Assembly (NCBI RefSeq): GCF_934754915.1
Contig: NZ_CAKVKB010000075.1
Span: 1-18,032, forward strand
Direction of reading: 5' to 3'
DNA length: 18,032 nt
Source of the DNA: an uncultured Clostridium sp.
Lineage (GTDB): Bacteria; Bacillota; Clostridia; Clostridiales; Clostridiaceae
The first letter of the stretch is position 1, and the number at the start of each line of letters is the position of its first letter. The position numbers and the translations under genes are program-made. The notes below the pieces were generated by a model. The model saw only the letters and a list, made by a program, of their open reading frames with translations, was not told where the DNA came from and made no database searches. Below, one piece after another: positions 14,781-18,032 of the stretch.

Positions 14781-14857
14781 AAAGACAGAAATTTTAATTA
14801 ATTCAATGAAATATTAGAAATAATGATTTTACTGAATTATTAAAGTTTTCTGTCTTT
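14781..14857 (-). terminator. Long hairpin at the convergent junction, probable putP terminator
   Basis: AAAGACAGAAA and the following bases (14781-14805) pair with 14833-14857 over about 25 positions with three or four mismatches; the loop is about 27 bases. Read on the minus strand, the stem is followed by TTTTTATTTA, so it suits putP, though it lies 150 bases past the putP stop. On the plus strand it follows the 262-aa protein gene by 16 bases and could serve that gene as well. Confidence 0.6.
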
Positions 14858-15008
14858 AATACTGTCTCAAGGTTAATCATAAGATTATGTTATAATTGAA
14901 AACTTATATATATCGAAAGATTGAAATTATCTTAAAATCAACTTGATATATGAGAAATTTAAAGTTTAAAATGTATAAACATAAAAGAATGACTATCTTA
15001 AAAGTATT

Positions 15009-16502
15009 TTAAGATTCTGAATAATTAGGTTTACATACAATACCATTCTTTTCATCAATTTTGCTTACAATGTAAATTGCAACAAGTGAAACTGCAAATC
15101 CAGGTATCATTTCATAAAGCTGAAATATTGAAGCAGTGAAATGAAGTTTTAAAAGAGGCCATAAAGCTGAAGTCAATCCGCCAGCTATCATTCCAGCAAT
15201 AGCACCATTTCTAGTCATTTTTTCCCAAAATAGAGAAAGGACTATAACTGGACCAAATGCACATCCAAAACCAGCCCATGCATATGAAACAAGCTTTAAT
15301 ACAGAACTATCAGGATTAAGTGCAATAAAGAATGCAATTGCTGAAACAACAAGTACAGTAATACGGCTTATTCTTACAAGCTCTTTATCAGAAGCATTTG
15401 GTTTTAAGATAGATCTGTAAAAGTCTTCTGATACTGTAGAAGAAGTAACAAGAAGCTGAGAATCTGCAGTACTCATTATTGCAGCTAAAATTGCAGATAA
15501 AAGTATTCCAGTAAGTAGAAGAGGAACACATTTATGTACAAGTAAAATGAAAATTGTTTCAGCATCTGATCCAGTCAGTTCAGGAAAGTAGAAGTGTCCT
15601 ACAAGTCCTATGCCTGTTGAAGCAGCAAGTGTAAGAAGAACCCAGACAGTAGCTATCTTTCTTGAAATTGTGATTTCTTCAGGATTTTCTATTGCCATAA
15701 ATTTTGTAAGTATATGAGGTTGTCCGAAATAGCCTAATCCCCATGCAAGAGATGATACTATTCCTATAAATGCCATTCCAACAGTTCCTGATACAGAACC
15801 TGTAAGATGTTCTATATTAAAAGGATTCAGAAGAGAAGAATCAATTGTAGCAGCAACATTTTCTATTCCTCCACCTTCAATAATTACAATCACAGGCAGC
15901 ATTATAAGTGTAAAAAACATCATAAGTCCTTGGATTATATCTGTATAACATACAGCCATAAATCCTCCTAAATAAGTATAGCTTACAACAACAATGGCAC
16001 AAATTATTACTGAAACAATATATGGTGTTCCAAAAACTGTTGTAAATAATTTTCCGCCTGATACAAAACCTGATGCAGTATATGGAAGAAAGAATAAGAT
16101 TATAAAAATTGATGATGCTACTTTTAATATTCGTGATTTATCTCCAAATCTATTTTCAAGATATGAAGGAATTGTTATTGAATTAGAATATTTTTGAGTA
16201 TCAACTCTTAATTTTTTTGCGATTATTCTCCAGTTTAAATAAGTACCGATAGCAAGACCACCAGCCATCCAGACTGATCCTGACAATCCACTTAAAAATG
16301 CTGCTCCAGGAAGTCCAAGAAGGAGCCATCCACTCATGTCAGAAGCTTGAGCACTTATAGAAGTTCCCCAGTACCCTAGTTTTCTTCCACCTAATGTGTA
16401 ATCAGATAAATTTTTAGTCTTTTTATAGAAATACCATCCTATGAGTAACATAACAAATAGATACAGAGCAAATGTTATGCCTATAATCAATTTTTCGTTC
16501 AT
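15009..16502 (-). CDS. putP: Sodium/proline symporter PutP
   Basis: A 497-aa solute:sodium symporter (SSS family) that imports proline with Na+ across the cytoplasmic membrane, for osmoprotection or as a carbon, nitrogen or Stickland substrate. Length and helix pattern (13 segments expected) are typical. The key motif SAQASDMSGWLLLGLPG covers residues 50-66, placing Asp55 and Ser57 at the same numbers as the functional residues of E. coli PutP. AAIMSTADSQLL (340-351), with Ser344/Thr345, corresponds to the E. coli TM9 Na+ ligands Ser340/Thr341. The ATG has a GGGGGA site eight to nine bases upstream and a good sigma-A promoter behind that. No putA or proline reductase gene is nearby; it is a single-gene unit. 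Confidence 0.94.
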   Translation of the reverse strand: MNEKLIIGITFALYLFVMLLIGWYFYKKTKNLSDYTLGGRKLGYWGTSISAQASDMSGWLLLGLPGAAFLSGLSGSVWMAGGLAIGTYLNWRIIAKKLRVDTQKYSNSITIPSYLENRFGDKSRILKVASSIFIILFFLPYTASGFVSGGKLFTTVFGTPYIVSVIICAIVVVSYTYLGGFMAVCYTDIIQGLMMFFTLIMLPVIVIIEGGGIENVAATIDSSLLNPFNIEHLTGSVSGTVGMAFIGIVSSLAWGLGYFGQPHILTKFMAIENPEEITISRKIATVWVLLTLAASTGIGLVGHFYFPELTGSDAETIFILLVHKCVPLLLTGILLSAILAAIMSTADSQLLVTSSTVSEDFYRSILKPNASDKELVRISRITVLVVSAIAFFIALNPDSSVLKLVSYAWAGFGCAFGPVIVLSLFWEKMTRNGAIAGMIAGGLTSALWPLLKLHFTASIFQLYEMIPGFAVSLVAIYIVSKIDEKNGIVCKPNYSES

Positions 16503-16532
16503 TTTAAATTTCCCCCTTTGTTTAACTAATCA

Positions 16533-16561
16533 ATTTTATCAAAAAATAAGGGTGATAGCAA
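16533..16561 (-). promoter_or_regulatory. Sigma-A promoter for putP
   Basis: On the minus strand: TTGCTA (16561-16556), a 17-base spacer, then TAAAAT (16538-16533), about 30 bases before the putP start codon. Matches are 4 of 6 and 5 of 6 with ideal spacing. Confidence 0.55.
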
Positions 16562-16684
16562 ATAGTATGGATATAAAACCAATAATTAAAATGAAATTTT
16601 TAGATTTTATTGTACTAAACTGTAACAAATTGATAAATATAAACATATTATATATGCAATAGTTAAATGGAGATGAAAAGATTT

Positions 16685-17212
16685 ATGATTACTATTGAAA
16701 AATTAAAAGAAAATGATGTTTATTTAATGAACAAATGGAAATGTGAATGTGAGAGTGAATATTGCATAAGTAATTCTTTAAAAAGTAAAATGAATTGGAA
16801 AGAAGAAATTCAAGGATTGAGCAAGTGTTTTTATTGGATTATAAGAAGCGGAGCTTTAAAGATAGGTATGATTGATATAAATCATGTTGATAAAAAAGGA
16901 TGTGTTTTAGAGTATTATATTGGGGATAGACATTTTAGAGGAAGAAATATAACCAAAATGGTTTTATGGAATGTGTATAATTATATTTTTTATGAATTGA
17001 AAATGGAATATGCAGTAACTATTGTTTTTGAGAATGACATAGACAATCTTGAAAGACTTATTGAAATTGGAGCGGAGATAAAATCAAGATTTAAAAAAGA
17101 TGAATATAAGAACGAAAAAATTGATGATGTTTTTTATGTATTGATGAAAAAGGAAAAATGGAATAATATAAAAGATGGATTCAATTTTGAAGAAATTTAT
17201 ATAGAAAAATAA
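16685..17212 (+). CDS. GNAT family N-acetyltransferase
   Basis: A predicted acetyl-CoA-dependent acetyltransferase of the GNAT fold, RimJ/RimL-like in order of elements. Seen, counting from ATG 16685 (175 aa): beta-strand IGMIDINHVD (about 60-69), EYYIGDRHFRGRNIT (about 76-90), which holds a degenerate acetyl-CoA loop, and the typical AVTIVFENDIDNLERLIEIG (about 110-129). The classical QxxGxG/A loop is replaced by RHFRGRN, so activity is likely but cofactor binding is not textbook. The start is uncertain: 16667, 16673 and 16685 are all in frame. GGAG at 16669-16672 can only serve the last, at a rather long 12-base spacing, and MITIEKLKENDVYLM is a normal GNAT beginning. The substrate is unknown. 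It leads a three-gene cluster. Confidence 0.8.
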   Translation: MITIEKLKENDVYLMNKWKCECESEYCISNSLKSKMNWKEEIQGLSKCFYWIIRSGALKIGMIDINHVDKKGCVLEYYIGDRHFRGRNITKMVLWNVYNYIFYELKMEYAVTIVFENDIDNLERLIEIGAEIKSRFKKDEYKNEKIDDVFYVLMKKEKWNNIKDGFNFEEIYIEK

Positions 17213-17235
17213 ATACACACAAGAAAAGAGGAACT

Positions 17236-17880
17236 ATGATTAAGAGAAAAAAATTTGTAATTATATCTATAGTATTTGGGCTTATAACGATTTTGGGAAT
17301 AACAGCGTATGTGAGTGATAAAAAAGAAAGAAACATAAAAAAGACATTAGATATGAAGTTGGTTTCAGAAAATATAAATGATATACCACCAGAAATCTTA
17401 GATGATGTAGCGCCAAATATCAAGCAGAATTTCAAAGCAAAAGCTAAGGATTTTGAATTTCATGATAAAGATGAAAATGAATATAGTTTTTCATCTTATG
17501 AAGGACAAAATGTTGTGTTGAATTTCTGGAGCAGTACATGTGAGAAATGTACAACACAACTGTCTTTTTTTGAAGAAGTATCAAAAAAATATGAAGGTAA
17601 AGTCAGCTTTTTGATGATAAATGTTGGAGATAATAATGAATTTGAATTAAAGTATTTAAAGGATAATAATATTTCTTTAGAAACATTTTTTGATAATCAT
17701 TATGATGCAAGGGTGAATTATAAAGTTGATTCACTGCCAAGAACAATATTTATAGACAAAAGTGGTACAATTCAAGATGATGTGAAATTTGAAATAAGCA
17801 AAGAGGTTCTTGAAGAAAAAATAGAAAATTTTTATATGAAAGGAGATGATAAGGATGGAAACTACAGCATTGAGCAATAG
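17236..17880 (+). CDS. Membrane-anchored thioredoxin-like protein (TlpA/ResA type)
   Basis: A 214-aa protein with an N-terminal membrane anchor (about residues 7-26) and an extracytoplasmic thioredoxin-like domain (about 68-205). The active site is CEKC (Cys102, Cys105) after NFWSST, and the cis-proline is Pro168 in DSLPRTIFID, as in the TlpA/ResA/redoxin group. Such proteins reduce or deliver electrons to disulfides outside the membrane. No CcdA/DsbD-type electron donor is encoded in the window, so its redox partner is unknown. The ribosome binding site is GAGGA before the ATG; the gap to the acetyltransferase is 23 bases, and its 3' end overlaps the next gene by 26 bases, pointing to co-transcription. 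Confidence 0.88.
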   Translation: MIKRKKFVIISIVFGLITILGITAYVSDKKERNIKKTLDMKLVSENINDIPPEILDDVAPNIKQNFKAKAKDFEFHDKDENEYSFSSYEGQNVVLNFWSSTCEKCTTQLSFFEEVSKKYEGKVSFLMINVGDNNEFELKYLKDNNISLETFFDNHYDARVNYKVDSLPRTIFIDKSGTIQDDVKFEISKEVLEEKIENFYMKGDDKDGNYSIEQ

Positions 17881-18032
17881 AACAAAAGGAATAATATTTA
17901 TAATACTATCAGCATTTGGATTTGCTATGATGTCAGCTTTTATTAAACTGGCAGGAGATCTTCCATCTTTTCAAAAGACATTCTTTAGGAATATTGTTGC
18001 AGTTATAGTTGCATTCATATTGATAATAAAAC
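17855..18032 (+). CDS. EamA/DMT-family transporter, 5' part only
   Basis: The window ends after about 59 codons. The translation starts METTALSNRTKGIIFIILSA and continues FGFAMMSAFIKLAGDLPSFQ, then KTFFRN and a second hydrophobic stretch. This is the classic first repeat of EamA/drug-metabolite transporter family membrane proteins (FxKxxxxxxxxFQxxFxRN pattern). AAAGGAGATG (17839-17848) lies close before the ATG and within the 3' end of the thioredoxin-like gene; the two genes overlap by 26 bases in different frames, so they are probably translated from one mRNA. Substrate not predictable. Confidence 0.88.
   Translation, partial: METTALSNRTKGIIFIILSAFGFAMMSAFIKLAGDLPSFQKTFFRNIVAVIVAFILIIK

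Overview
The window is AT-rich, with short spacers, strong GGAGG-type ribosome binding sites and U-tailed hairpin terminators. It carries spoIVB followed by spo0A, and separately spoIIM followed by a XerD-family gene. Both pairings, and the protein sequences, point to an endospore-forming Clostridium of the sensu stricto (cluster I) group, resembling the C. butyricum/C. beijerinckii branch; the species cannot be fixed from sequence alone. No rRNA, tRNA, CRISPR array, insertion sequence or prophage gene was seen.

Layout. (1) 1-2910: sporulation core. spoIVB, with its own terminator, is followed by spo0A behind a sigma-H-like promoter and a sigma-A-like promoter. (2) 2941-4669: small accessory genes: an orphan 111-aa protein, a DNPH1/Rcl-like deoxynucleotide N-hydrolase, and a lipoprotein with a clear terminator. 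Short open stretches between them look like gene remnants. (3) 4927-6539: a MATE efflux pump and its terminator, then a decapitated gene fragment. (4) 6647-10194: a patB/malY-type C-S lyase broken by one extra base, then a SulP-family anion transporter with a STAS domain and a further ~175-residue tail, ending in a strong terminator. (5) 10240-10500: a small membrane protein on the minus strand. (6) 10720-12409: spoIIM and a XerD-like tyrosine recombinase. The recombinase keeps the fold and the C-terminal HPRA motif but has lost most catalytic residues. (7) 12410-14764: a 415-base gene-free stretch with three successive inverted repeats, a chemoreceptor-like protein without a sensor domain, and a membrane-anchored protein of unknown function. 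(8) 14781-16561: putP (Na+/proline symporter) on the minus strand, with its promoter and a long hairpin at the convergent junction. (9) 16685-18032: a tight plus-strand cluster of a GNAT acetyltransferase, a membrane-anchored thioredoxin-like protein and the start of an EamA/DMT transporter that runs off the window.

How the parts fit. spoIVB and spo0A act at opposite ends of the sporulation programme: Spo0A starts it, and SpoIVB carries the late forespore-to-mother-cell signal. SpoIIM is part of the engulfment machinery. The rest is ordinary accessory metabolism and transport. The strongest unexpected observation is the XerD-like protein next to spoIIM, which retains only the second catalytic Arg and the Tyr. 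Next come the single-base frameshift in patB, the SulP tail, the inverted-repeat cluster before the chemoreceptor, and a 67-base intergenic repeat present twice.
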